Part shown: positions 48,032 through 59,680 of the stretch, one piece after another
Numbering within the stretch: the stretch's first letter is position 1
Layout of the letters: every line of letters starts with the position of its first letter
The notes under the pieces: model-generated
Databases searched by the model: none
Seen by the model: the letters and a program-made list of their open reading frames with translations, nothing else
Told to the model about the DNA's origin: nothing
NCBI GenBank assembly: GCA_002104905.1
Contig: MCFE01000520.1
Span: forward strand, 1-63,068
DNA: 63,068 nt
Reading direction: 5' to 3'
Source: Basidiobolus meristosporus CBS 931.73
Lineage: Eukaryota; Basidiobolomycota; Basidiobolomycetes; Basidiobolales; Basidiobolaceae
Translations under genes and position numbers: made by a program

Positions 48032-49598
48032 GGTATATTCTTCCCAGTCATTAATCTTCAATCTTAATAGTGGAATAGTATGGTTTATGATGTGTGAGCT
48101 CCCATCAGCTGTTGAAACTATTGTTGATATGGTGGGTTCCAAGTTAATTCCAGCTTTTAAGGCAACTTACTCTCACACGTACTCACGTGATACTCCAAAG
48201 TCAATCATGATCTTGGCAGGTGCTCTGTTGATTGCCCCATTCAAATATAATAGCTTCCCTGAGTTTCAGGTCATTTGGGACAGGTATTCTTCAATCATAT
48301 TGCAAGTTAAACTGAGTCTTGTTCAAGCCCATCTTCCATGTTACTATGCTCAAGGGCTTTGATATGATTGAAGGTTCTTGTTGACTGGTGTCCATTTCTT
48401 CTCTGATGGCAGTGTTTTGCAATATGTCCTTGCTGGAGGTAATTAAAGCATGGTCCTTTCTTCTTGCATTCTTCTGGGGTGCGATTCTTCTGCATAGCAT
48501 CTATTTCCATTGGTACTGCTTCTGATTGGCATCTTTCATAGTAACTATAGCCCCACTGATTAGTCATTGTGGGCTTCCCAACTCCAACATAGCTGAGTCA
48601 TAATCAATAGCAATCTTGATGACTTCTTCAATTGTCTGAGGTCTTCAATAATTCACTTCCTTGCAAGTTCTTTCCTTCAACCCATCAGCAGAATTTTCAG
48701 CTTGATTCAGATGGTTCATTCTTTCAATCTATCCCACTACACATCTCTAAACAAAGATGTATTCTTGAGCCATTCCTCTGTGTCTGAGTGTCTTCAGCTT
48801 CCTTCTTAGTGATGTCTATGGGTGGGGAGGTTCAGAGGCAATTTGAATTTCCAACACAAACCTATCCCAGGTAGAGATAGCAGAGCATCCCATGATAGAG
48901 GCTGACCTTATCTTGTTGTGACACAACTGTAAAGCTGCATCTGCAGGTCAGAGGCTACATAGTGTAACCTGCTCTCTGGGGCAATTCCATCTGAAATAGC
49001 CAATTTCCCAGGTATTCATTGATTCTACCATAGTACCAGTTGACCTTCACACTAAGGATATTCTTTACAGGGCTTTGCTGGTTCTAGGCCATGGTAGTCA
49101 ATTCTTGGTGCCACTGGCTGAGAATGTGGAGTAACTGTTGCCAATGGGCCAGGATTTGCCATATATCATTTTTCATTCATGATTTTGTGACATTGTGAAG
49201 GAGGCTTCTTCTTTCTGCAGGAGGGAGGTTTCTGGTTGTTACTGCCACCAAATTGTAGAGGAATAGGGAGTTGAGCTAGTCTTGTATTTGCCAAAACCTG
49301 AACTCCTTTTTATTGAGGTTTCAGCAGCTCCTTTCATATATTGAGGCAGATTATTTGCTGACTTACTGTATCTCCTGATGTAAGTTGTGGCTGATGACTC
49401 ATATGACTGCATTATCATCGCCCAATTGGAGCCTGCTAAATATATTTATTTTTGTCTGATAAGGATCTGCTGATTTTTGTGCTGACTAATACTACTGAAT
49501 TGATAGATAACAGTGATATACAGATATGCTCATCATAAAAATGATTGATTTGACTGAAAACTGATCTGACTTAAACATTCATGAGGTAGATCATAACA
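48032..49598 (-). mobile_element. Gypsy family A relic (A3) with 5' LTR
   Basis: Degenerate gag and protease sequence (gag zinc-knuckle region near 48420, GAG core near 48900) followed by a decayed family A LTR at about 49251-49598 ending GATCATAACA. The left end abuts the Harbinger terminus. Confidence 0.72.
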
Positions 49599-49786
49599 CA
49601 CCAATATCTTAACTGGTAATGGAGTAAACCAAACATTTGACAACTTTGGCGTATTGCCTTAGGACTAATGAAGTCAATGAGTGGTTGAATAGAGAATTTG
49701 GAAATCTCTGGTGAGGTAGGCAAATGGAACTTTCAGTATATGGTATGAGTACATAGACCGTTTGGTTTTGGAAAGCTGAACTGGTT

Positions 49787-49990
49787 CTGTTAGGTAAAGT
49801 CACATTGCCAAATTGAGTCATGAATGCTAAATAATGCCACAGTATGCCACAGAAACATTGCAGACCTATACTTGGCCACAGAGGGTACACATATTCTTAC
49901 ATCATCATGCCTAGAAGCCCTGGTGTCTCATCCATTGAGCTGGAGAAAGTCCAATTTTTGACCTTTTTTTGAGACCAAGGTACAGACCTA
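49787..49990. repeat. Decayed Harbinger-like terminus
   Basis: Matches the left end of the Harbinger element (39466-39660): TGTTAGGTAAAGTCACATTG, then ATTGAGTCATGAATGC, GGCCACAGAGGGT, and TTTTTGACCTTTTTTT. No transposase is attached. Confidence 0.55.
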
Positions 49991-50390
49991 TGCAGCTTGG
50001 TTCAGAGTGCAGCAGGAACTGAACACTAAACTTATGACGCCAGCCCTTATGCACTTTTACACATCATATTTAACTTTAATCACTAAAACAGATCAGCAAT
50101 TGGACTTTCTCTAGCACTGAGGGAAAAACACCAAGTTGCTATGCATGAAAATGCAAAACAATGTTTCACACTCTGTGGCCTAATACTAGTCTGATAGGTG
50201 CACCAGCATAAAGATATACATACCCAGTGGCAGAGTGTCTGTTAATCAGATCCCTGCCCCAATCTGAATCACTTTAACTAACAGAATTTTGCCTATAAGC
50301 TGCTCCAGAGTAGTCCATTACCATATTTTTGGTACCTGGTAGATATCCCAAAATGCACTTAACTGCTGCAACTTGATCTGATCCATAATT

Positions 50391-51231
50391 TTACAAAAAT
50401 TGACCTACTACACCAACAGCCACTTCAGTATATGGATGTGAAGACATCTGCAAGTCCTTTATACCACAAATATTTCCAATACCCCAGAGTCCATGCCACT
50501 CATAACTTTGGCTACTTGCACTCTCTTGTACAGTTGCAAATAACTGTTTATTGGTAGTTATATGGTGTTCCTGCTCTGGTTTTGCTTTTTGCCTGCTTGT
50601 TTCTTCTTGCATTCTCTTGCCCAGTGTCCTAGCCGCTTCCAGTAGCTACAGCAACCAGGTCTTCTTTGGTTTTCCTTTGATATAGTCTAGAGTTAGATTG
50701 TCTTCACTGCTTCCAAAACACAACAGGAGTTGCCCATACTTGTGTGGTAAGCAGCAAAGCACACAGAGAATCTTTTATTCATCTTCAACACCAGCATCAA
50801 TACTGAAAAGTTCTTCTACAAGCATCTCCACTCTGGTAATGTGTTATTGTATGACAGCACCTGCCTTCTTCCCCATATTGTAGAACTTTTTGTTTTTAAT
50901 GAAGCATGTTTGATACTGACTTTGCTCTTAAGATCTTCTCCAAGGATTCCCATGGTGCTTGGGCAGTATTTGAAGCATGAGTTTGTCCATGGAAGGAATC
51001 TTGCACATTGATGCATATGGTATCAAAGGCTTTTCTCTCCCCCTCTTGAAACTTCTCCACTTCTTCTGCTGTTCCTTTAGGCTCAACTTCTTTTTCTGTT
51101 ACTATACTCCACAGCTTTCTTTCCTCAATACGGATTTGTTTCTTGACTATCCAAAGTCTGCAGTTCTTTCCATCAAACTGCTCCATTACAGGGAAGATGT
51201 TTGTATTATTCTGCTTGCTGGTACATGTCAT
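50391..51231 (-). pseudogene. Copia-type gag relic 1
   Basis: The minus-strand start at 51231 has FPVMEQFDGKNCRLW and IRIEERKLWSIVTEKE, the Ty1/Copia gag opening; 50612-50391 is a later Lys/Gln-rich piece. LTR F lies just upstream at 51282, which links family F to Copia. Confidence 0.65.
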
Positions 51232-51281
51232 TCTTAGAATAGTGTAAGGTGACTAATGCTCATTAGCTGTTGCAATTTAAG

Positions 51282-51490
51282 GAGTGATTTGGATTTAAGA
51301 AACTTATTGAGTAATAGGGATAGTTGTTGAGCTGTTATTTATTTGTAAGGAAGCTCAGGATTCATACCTTTGCAGAAGTAGCAGAGCTGTATCAGGAAGT
51401 TAGGAGAGCTTCTCAACACTCAGGAGCATTCTGTAATAGTCTCAAGGCTAGTACATAGTGGTTATCATCCCATCTCCACTATTGCATGAT
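51282..51490 (-). mobile_element. LTR F fragment (5' side of the Copia relic)
   Basis: Begins TGTTGCAATTTAAGGAG and matches the first 210 bp or so of LTR F at 53671. It is cut where gypsy relic A4 starts. Confidence 0.65.
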
Positions 51491-54400
51491 TTGCTTATTC
51501 TGTATTGTCTGCAAGTCATGCAAGCTTGAGTCTGCCTGTATGAACTAAATTATCCCAGACATTCCCTTGTTTGTCCACCCATTGGTAAGTTGCAAATGTG
51601 CATTCTCTGATGAGCCTGAAAGGTCCTGTTCATTTTGGCTCAAACCTCTTCTAAGTGTTATTTCTCAGCAACACATAGTTCCACACTGTTAATACTTCTG
51701 GTGATATAATCTCATCAAATCTGTGCTTCATCTTTTCTGAGCTCTGAGAAACTTTGGTCTGTGCCTGCTGATGTCTTTGCTCCATGCTGACTGATTTCAA
51801 CTTCTGAGATGACTGTAAGCTTTCAATGTGTGTGATCCCCTGGAATCCTTGGTTCACATGTATACACTAAGTAAAATGGAAATTGTTGAGTGGTGTTGTG
51901 TACTATAAATCTGCATGCAGAAAGTGCTTGCTCTATGTACTCATCCCATCTACTGACAGCTCCATTTCCATACTTAGTTAGCATTTTTCCATATACTCCA
52001 TTAAGCTGCTCAGTGACACCATTAGCTCTAGGGTGCCATGCCAAAGTTCTCAAGTCTCTAATCCACTGTGTTTCCAAGTAAGCTTTCAATGCCTCTAACA
52101 TAAATTTTGCTCCTCTATTGGATAAAATCTCTATAAGGCATCCCAGCTTCATATGGATCTCTTAGCAGATGAAACTTGTCATTTCTTGCTCACTAGCTGC
52201 AGGTACAGCTTTAGCCACTGACTATTTAGCCTCATGGTCAATAGCTACTAGGATTCATTGGTTACATTTCTTAAAGGTTGACTGCCTTCCAATAAAGTCA
52301 ATTCCCCATCTCTCAAATGGTTTTACTGGCTCGATGGGAAAGAGTTCAGCAATTCTCTGTGGTTGGCCTTGGTTGATTTGGCAATGTGATCATGTTTTTA
52401 CTGACTTTTCAATGACTTGCTTCATTGTGTGATACCATTCTCTAACTTTCACAAGGCTACAGGTACCTCCAATTCCAAGATGTTGATATCCATTGTGTAG
52501 CTTATGTATTAAATCCAGGTGAGTAATACAAGGGCAATGGGTAACAGGACTTCCATTAACAATTTTGTAATGTGTTTCATCATGTACCACAATCTTGCTG
52601 GCTTCATCCAAGATTATCTCCATGATCTCTTCTTCCACCTCATCAGAAATGGTTTAGTCCTCCCAGTACTGTGGTAATAAACTGGGCCAATCCAATTCAT
52701 GCACCAAGTTGAGTTGTGCAATTTGTTCTAGTCTTGATAAGGCACCAGCAACTGTATTGTTTCTTGCAGGGCAGTATATAATCTCCAAGTAAAATTGCTG
52801 AATATATTAACTGACTCCTATTGTTCTTCTATATAGCACCTTTGGAGTAAACATATACCTGAACGAGGTGTGGTGAGTTGTCACAGCGCACTTTACTGCT
52901 ACAATATGGCATCTCCAGGTATTCAAGCAGGGTTTTATGTTAAGCATCTCCTTCTCATGCACTATGTAGTCTTGTTCTGCTGAGTTCAATTTCCTGAACT
53001 CAAATGCAACTTGGTAGTCCGTTTCCTCTTGTTCTTGGCTCAATACTCCACAAATTGCATAGTGTGAAGCATCTGTGCACAGAGTAAACTCTTTTTCAAA
53101 GTCTGAGATTCTTAAGTTGGGCAGCTTGGCAAGTTCATTCTGGAGATCGGAAAGGCAGTCTCAGAGGCTATGTCCTACTTCAAGGTGTTGTCTCTCTGGA
53201 GAATAAGTTAAAGGTTCTGCAATACCTGCAAAGGACTTGACAAATCTCCAATAATAAGAAAATATTCCATGAAATGATCCAAGTTCTGATATGGTATGAG
53301 GCTGCTTCATGTTCTTGATGACTTTCACCTTCTTTGGGTCTAAAGTCACTCCTGTGCTAGTCCCTATGTGTCCTAGGTTTTCAAAATTCTCCTTGAAGAA
53401 TGCATGCTTTGCTAGCTTGCCATATAGCTTGTTCTCTCTGAGACTTTTCAAGACCTTTTCAATATGCACAAAGTTCTCCTCTTCTGTCTTGCTGTATATC
53501 AATATGTTATCTAGGTGTATTACCACTAACTTGTCTAGTACTCCAGGAAGACTGTTTGCACTAAGGTCATGAATGTTGCAGGGGCATTGGTAAGGCCAAA
53601 ACTCATGACTAAATATTTGTAATGTCTATATCTGGTCCTGAATGCCATCCTAAGGATGCCGTCTGGTTTTTGTTGCAATTTAAGAAGTGATTTGGATATA
53701 AGGAACTTATCAAGAAATAGTGGTAATAGTTGAACTATTGTTTATTCATAAAGAAGCTCAGTTTTTATACCTTTGTAGAAGTAATACAACTGTAACACTA
53801 AGTAGGGAGAGTTTCTCAATATTCAGGATAATTCTGTAACAGTTTCAGGGTTAGTATATAATGCTTGGTAATAGTGCTAATTTGATCCTGACTATAGGGG
53901 AATAATCATTAGATCATATATCTGGAGAAAGTGGCAAAGTTAAGGCAGTAAATGAGTCCTACAGTGACTAAGACTAGTCTAGAATTGTTAAGTAAATTTT
54001 TAGCTGCTGAATGATACCAAATAGTTCAATATTTCAACAGTTTTTCCCCAATCTGGTTAAATCCTGCAATGAGGTCAATCTTGCTCAATATAGTGGCTCC
54101 ATTAAGTTGGTCCAAAAGCCCATTTATCAGAGGTATGGTGTACTTATTCTTCACAGTAACTGAGTTGAGGGCTCTGTAGTCAATGCATATCCTGAATGCC
54201 CCATCCTGCTTTTATGCAAGGAGTACTGGTCTCTGGAAGGTGACTCATTTAGTCTGATATATCCTTGATCCAATAACTGATCTATATGTCACTTGTTTCA
54301 CACACACTGGAATTGATCAAGTTGAAGTCCAGACTGGCAGGTAATAGCTGATAGGTCTTGTTGTTCTTCTGGGTCTTAGTAGGATTGGTTCTCCAGTTGA

Positions 54401-55944
54401 CCAATGGTTTACAACAAAATAGCCAGGTTTTCAGCGTACAGAGTCAAACTTGGAGTTCACAAATATTTTGGCCTATAGATCTTCTTCATAGTTATTAACC
54501 ATTGTTCTTGCTGGCCAAGTAATATGGTCAATTATGTGAGAGTTGCCATCAGCTGTTGAGACTGAAGTTGTTTTGGTGGGTCCCAAGTTAATTGCAGCTT
54601 TCAAGGCAAATTGCTCTGGTATGCACTCATTCAATGCTCCTGAGTTAATCATGATCTTGGCAGGTACTCCATAGATTACTCTATTCAAGTAAAATAGCTT
54701 TTCTAAGCTTGAGGTCATATGGGATGGGTATTCTCTGTTATGTGAAAGGTGAGTTCTGATTCTTCTTGAGTGCTCCCTCCAGGCTACTTTGCTTGAGGGC
54801 TTCAATATTGTTGAAGGTTATTGTTGACTCATATCTATTTCTTCTATGAGGGCAGTACATTGCAATACATCACTGCTGGTGGCAACTAAAGCAAAGTTCT
54901 TTCTTTTTTCATTGGCTTCTTCACTAGTCTGATGTCTTTGATAATTCACTTCCTGAGATGTTATTTCCATCAACCCATCAATAAAGTATTCAACCTGACC
55001 CAGGGAGTCCATTCATTCAATTTTTCCAAGTAGACCTTGGTCATCATTGTTGTAGTCTTGAATCATTCATTTCTGTCTAAGTGTCTTCAGCTTCCTTTGT
55101 AGTAGGGTTTGCTAGTGTGGAGGCTCCAAAGCATCCTGAATTTCCAACACAAACTCATCCCTGCTAGAAATTGTAGAACATCCCACCATGGGAATTGACC
55201 TGATATTGTTGTAGTGCCACCGTAAGGCTGCATCTGCTAAGTAAGAAGTTGCATAATACAACTTGCTCTCTGGAGCAATTCCCTTGGCCTCAAAAGCTTC
55301 TTCAATCTGGAAGTTCCAAGTTCCCAGTTTTTCATTGATTCTACCATAGTGTTGTTTGACTCCCACAATTGCTCTTGCCTACTAGTTGCTCTTGACAGGG
55401 TAGTGCTGGCCCAGGCCCATAGTAGTCATTACTTGTTGCTGCTGGCTAAGGATCTGGAGTAAATGTTGCTGTTGGGCTAGGATTTTGCATAGCATTCTTC
55501 CATTCTTGATTTTTGGACATCTTGAGGGTGGCTACTTCTATCTTCAGGGGAATGTTTCTGGTTTTTGCTGATACCAACGTTACAAGTCTTGATATAGGAG
55601 TTGTAGAGGAATGGGGAGTATAGCTAGTATTGTATTAACCAAAGCTTAAACTCCTTTTTCTTGAGGTTTCAGCAGCTCCAAATTTTCTTTTTGCCAGATC
55701 AGTTGCTAACTAAGTGTATTTCCAAATAAAGATTGTTGCTGATGAATCATTTGATTGCATCATCATCACCCAATTGCATCTTACTTAAAGTATCTATTTC
55801 TGTCTGATAAGGATTTGCTGATCGATCTGCTGACTAATACCACTGATTTGATAGATAGCACTGATTTACTGATAGGATTAATATAAAACTAATTGATTGA
55901 CTAAAAACTAATATAACTTTACATTCAAGCAGTAGATCATAAAA
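51491..55944 (-). mobile_element. Gypsy family A relic (A4) with 5' LTR
   Basis: Decayed full series from integrase C-terminus (about 51500) through integrase (52152-51823), RNase H (53043-52807), reverse transcriptase (53526-53161 and 54240-54045), protease (54805-54473), gag (55366-54818) and an LTR at 55578-55944. It has many stops and indels, plus one solo LTR F in reverse transcriptase. Confidence 0.85.
53671..54039. mobile_element. Solo LTR, family F
   Basis: 369 bp from TGTTGCAATTTAAG to ATTTCAACA, flanked by GTTTT at 53666-53670 and 54040-54044, inside A4 reverse transcriptase. Confidence 0.88.
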
Positions 55945-55979
55945 GTTTTCTGCCACGTTCTTGATGAGCTAAGATACCT

Positions 55980-56449
55980 CTAAAGCTGTATCCTTTGTTT
56001 TGAGGAAGTACACCCATATATATCCGTTACAACTAACTGTTCATCTGTAGTTATATAGTTTGTCTGTTCTTGTTTCAGTTTTTTGTCTACTTGTAGTTGC
56101 TTGCATTTTCTTGTCCAGTGTTCTGGCCTCCTACAGTGGTTGCAGCTACCGGATTTAGTTTGGTTTTGCTGCTTTCCCTTCTTTTTTCTGTGCCTTTCTG
56201 AGCTGAATAAAGCAGTATCTTCAATTCTCTCTGCTGGATTATTATATGTGATTTCTTCCTGGAGGAGCCTTCCTTTGACAAAGTGTAGGGCCATATTGTC
56301 TTCTCTGATTTCAAAACAAAGTATGAGTAGCTCATATGTGCGGGTAAGCTGCAAAGCAGGCAGAGTTTCTTTTCTTCATCATCTAGGCTAGCATTATTAT
56401 TGTTAAGTTCTTCTGTATGCTTCTCCATTCTGGTAATGAGTTGTAGCAT
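55980..56449 (-). pseudogene. Copia-type gag relic 2 with zinc knuckle
   Basis: Two overlapping frames: LLQLITRMEKHTEEL, then EEKKLCLLCSLPAHMSYSY (gag C-terminal helices), then a CX2CX4HX4C knuckle CNHCRRPEHWTRKC. This order is typical of Ty1/Copia gag. Frameshifts separate the parts. Confidence 0.75.
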
Positions 56450-56514
56450 GTCATCCTCTTGCTTCTTTCTTGTGTTGAGGACTGTCTTTTTAAATACAGC
56501 TAGCTTAATACTGA

Positions 56515-56667
56515 TGAAAGTAGGTGAATAATCATAAAATCATAGATCTGAAGAAAGTGGCAAGATTGGGGCTGTAAGTTAGTTCTGCAAGGATCAAGAC
56601 TAGTTCTGAATTGCTACGTAAACTTTTAGCTGCCAATTGATACCAAGTAGACCAATATTTCAACTGC
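56515..56667. mobile_element. LTR F fragment
   Basis: Matches the last 150 bp of LTR F (GGTGAATAATCATAAAATCA... to CCAATATTTCAAC), directly beside the Copia gag relic. Confidence 0.65.
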
Positions 56668-56790
56668 TTTATCTTTGGTCATTGTTATTTTGCTTCAAAG
56701 ACTGTGCAGTGTTCATCTGCCATCACATTGAAAAATGACTAAATAAATGGCTGTGGCATTGAGTTATTTGAGTTCTTTCTTTGTTGTCTA
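56668..56790 (-). pseudogene. ORF2 fragment
   Basis: Minus-strand match to the ORF2 block EEHHTVFEAQQLCPK (here DEHCTVFEAK-like). Too short for further reading. Confidence 0.45.
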
Positions 56791-56831
56791 CTACCCATAT
56801 TTTTGTCTCATATGATTAATACTATCCAAAT

Positions 56832-57098
56832 GCTATATACATTTTGCCAGATCAATTGCTGACTAATTGTATTTCTTAATGTAGGTTGTGGCTGATGACT
56901 CATTTGATTACATCATCATCACCCAATAGGATCCTACTTAATATATCTATTTCTGTCTGATAAGGATCTGCTGATTTGTTTGCTGACTAATGCTACTGAT
57001 TTCATAGATAATACTGATATACTGATAACCTAAACATATACTAATTGATTTGACTAAAAACTGATTGAACTTAAACATTCAAGTTGCAGATCATAACA
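56832..57098. mobile_element. Family A LTR fragment
   Basis: The last roughly 267 bp of a family A LTR, from TATATACATTTTGCCAGATC to GATCATAACA; the first 100 bp are missing. Confidence 0.8.
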
Positions 57099-57160
57099 AC
57101 TTGAAGGGCTCATTTAACTTGAAATGCCCCATGTATAACTTGGTCATCAGTATAGGGATA

Positions 57161-58720
57161 TTATTGAAAAGCAAATGCATTGCCTACAGTTGAAAGCTTT
57201 TGCTCCAACACATACCCTCTATCTTGAGTATCTCTGGTTTGCATTTGATTACATATTCTGCCCAATGGCCCATAGCTTGCATACTTTGCTGCAATTGCAT
57301 GCTGACTTCTGTACATTCTCTGTGGGAAGATAATGTTCTTAGAGCTGGTGTATGGGTAATAATACTTTGTGTGAGTTATGGAGTAAATCCCCTGGATCTC
57401 ACACATTTGACAGCAATACTGTCCATTGTGCCAAGAAAACCTGCTACCCCAATGCAGATAATAATATGCACTTTTACACAAGGGCCATTTAATGTTATTG
57501 TACTGAAATGCATGAAAAACTCTTCCAGCAATGGGTACATGTAGCTATCCAGGTTGGATGGTGATTTAGGCCCAGATCCAGTGAGACTACCATCAGATTC
57601 TTGCTCTGATACTGTATGATTGGTGGCAGATTCAGGTTGATTGGAGTCTGTGGCCAGCAGAATTTGCTAACAGATTACTTGCTTAATGAGGCTCCATCAA
57701 GCACTAAGGCAAAGGCATGGTCATATATATCTTCAAAGTAGCCCTTGCTTCCTAGCTGTTTGTAATGTTTGGCATCAAGTATATCCAATCTGTGTGTGCC
57801 TGATTAATGCTGAGTGCAGTACTTTGTAGCTTCACAATATTTGTTGGACTACATTAGCTTCTGGAGATGGGTTATTATTGGAATACAACTGGAGTGTGAG
57901 CAATGTTTTCCCTCAATGTTGGTGGACTCCTGACAATTTGGACACGCTCCAATGGTAGCATATTTGGATGTGAACGCCATGCAACTTTTAACATATGCTC
58001 AAATCAGAACAGTCTCTGGGTCATATGGTACCAGCAGCATGATAGTTGTCCACTTGTACTATGTACATGGTAAGTTGCACCCCAGAATGATTTTGGCAAA
58101 AAGTAGTAATAAATGCTCAAAGCCCCCATTACTAATATTGATGAAAATGCACCACCTCTCTAGCCACAACATTACATCATTCACAAGTAGATGCATTACT
58201 GGGCTCACTTGGCTCCATAAAGTATTCTTGGCATTTGTTTCAACAGGTGTTGTCTTATTGCATATTGGGACTTGACCAGGCTCATGTGTGGTATTGTTGT
58301 CAGGGGAGATAGGCTCACAATCCATCCGTGAAACCTTCTTTGTTGGAGCTATCACTCTGTGTGCCATATTCAGAAGTCTGAGGTGAGCATAAAGGTGTCA
58401 CAAACTCACCTGACTCAGTTTGCACAAGGTGACAAAGATGGCCAGGTGCTGATATAGAAGTATCAACTGGCTTGCAAGATAATGTTAGTACAGCCATGAC
58501 TAATGAATGATTAAATATGACTTGTGTGGCAAAGCACTGGCCATAATCCTTGTAGTACTTCCTATGCTATCTAAGTACTTTGTGTCTGAGAGGCCTGCTA
58601 CAATAGCCACATGGTCTTTTTTCTCTTCTCTTATAACATTGATTCAAAGTACTCTTGTCCCAGGGGCAAGCTGTGTGACCCTCAGCAAAGTAATGCTATT
58701 ATATCCCTTTTTTGTTAATA
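57161..58720 (-). pseudogene. Tnp2-like transposase relic, copy 2
   Basis: Minus-strand counterpart of 26696-27640. It has TLSCKPVDTSISAPGH, ISPDN, NDVMLWLERWCIFINISNGG, a CPNC-like block near 57935, and continues further than copy 1 through QMCEIQGIYSITHTKYYYP to NIIFPQRMYRSQHA. The C-x2-C...YYYP part is what I know from the middle of Tnp2 transposases. It starts about 165 bp from the divergent ORF2 copy at 58886. Confidence 0.65.
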
Positions 58721-58885
58721 CCCACAAAATTTAAGACAGTCTTGCATTTGAGACATTACACCTACATTATTGTACAATTATATGATGACTTACCATATTA
58801 AGCATAATAAATTAAATTGTGGCACCACATACACATGCATATGTAACACTATTCCCCCTTTGGTTTGACTCACTTCAATATGTAT

Positions 58886-59680
58886 GCCACCAAAAAATTA
58901 AGCAAAGTTGTCTGGCTCCCAACCAAACTCCACCGCTGACAGCAACGGAAAAATGCTTGGAAAACAGCATGCTTTGACAATCAGTGCAACAAGCAGGGCT
59001 ACATTCAAAAAAGACAATGTTAACAGTGTGTCCACTGAAGGTAATAATGCATACTCCTCAAGCTCTCAGTCAAGTAAGCAATTGAGAACCAGTTGAGATA
59101 TTGGACTATTAGTTATCATTCAGCAGCTAAAAATTTACTTAACAATACTAGACCAGTGTTGGTCACTGTAGAACTAATTTGCAGCCCCAACTTTGCCGGT
59201 TTCTTCACATCTATGCTCCTATGACTATTTTGCTATAGCAAAGATCAAATTAACACTTTTTACCTAACATTATATACTAACCCTGACACTGTTACAGAAT
59301 GCTCCTGAACGTTGAGAAACCCTACTTACCTAGTGTTACAACTGTATCACTTCCACAAAGGTGTAAGTACTTTTCCTCTTTATGAATAAACAACAGTTCA
59401 ACTATTATCACTATGTCTTGATAAGTTCCTTATATCAAGATCACTTCTTAAATTGCAACAGAACCCCTGCAGAGCCACAAGCCAACCATTATGCTCAGGA
59501 AGATGAGAATGTAGCAAATGCAGTACCCTCACTTGAAGACCAGCAAGTAGCTGTCATAAAATTGCCCCCATCCTTATTAGCAAGTGTGTTGTCAGCTCAT
59601 ACCAAAGCATTAATGAAGCAATTAGGGGCAGTGGCTGATAGGATAGATGCAATGGACCAGAGATATCCGGAAATAGTGCA
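58886..59680 (+). pseudogene. ORF2 N-terminal part, second divergent copy
   Basis: Frames 58908-59096 and 59461-59714 correspond to ORF2 at 26474-26026: LSGSQPN-like start, SSQSSKQLRTS, then DENVANAVPSLEDQQVAV and SAHTKALMKQLGAVADRIDAMDQR. Solo LTR F splits it at 59091 and gypsy A2 cuts it at 59681. Confidence 0.65.
59091..59460. mobile_element. Solo LTR, family F
   Basis: 370 bp, AGTTGAGATATTGG (TG end mutated) to AATTGCAACA, flanked by GAACC at 59086-59090 and 59461-59465. Opposite orientation to the copy at 53671. Confidence 0.85.

Noticed and set aside
39463-48034. Target duplication of the Harbinger element
   Set aside because: The bases outside the inverted ends (ACT and GGT) do not match, and no TWA pair was found.
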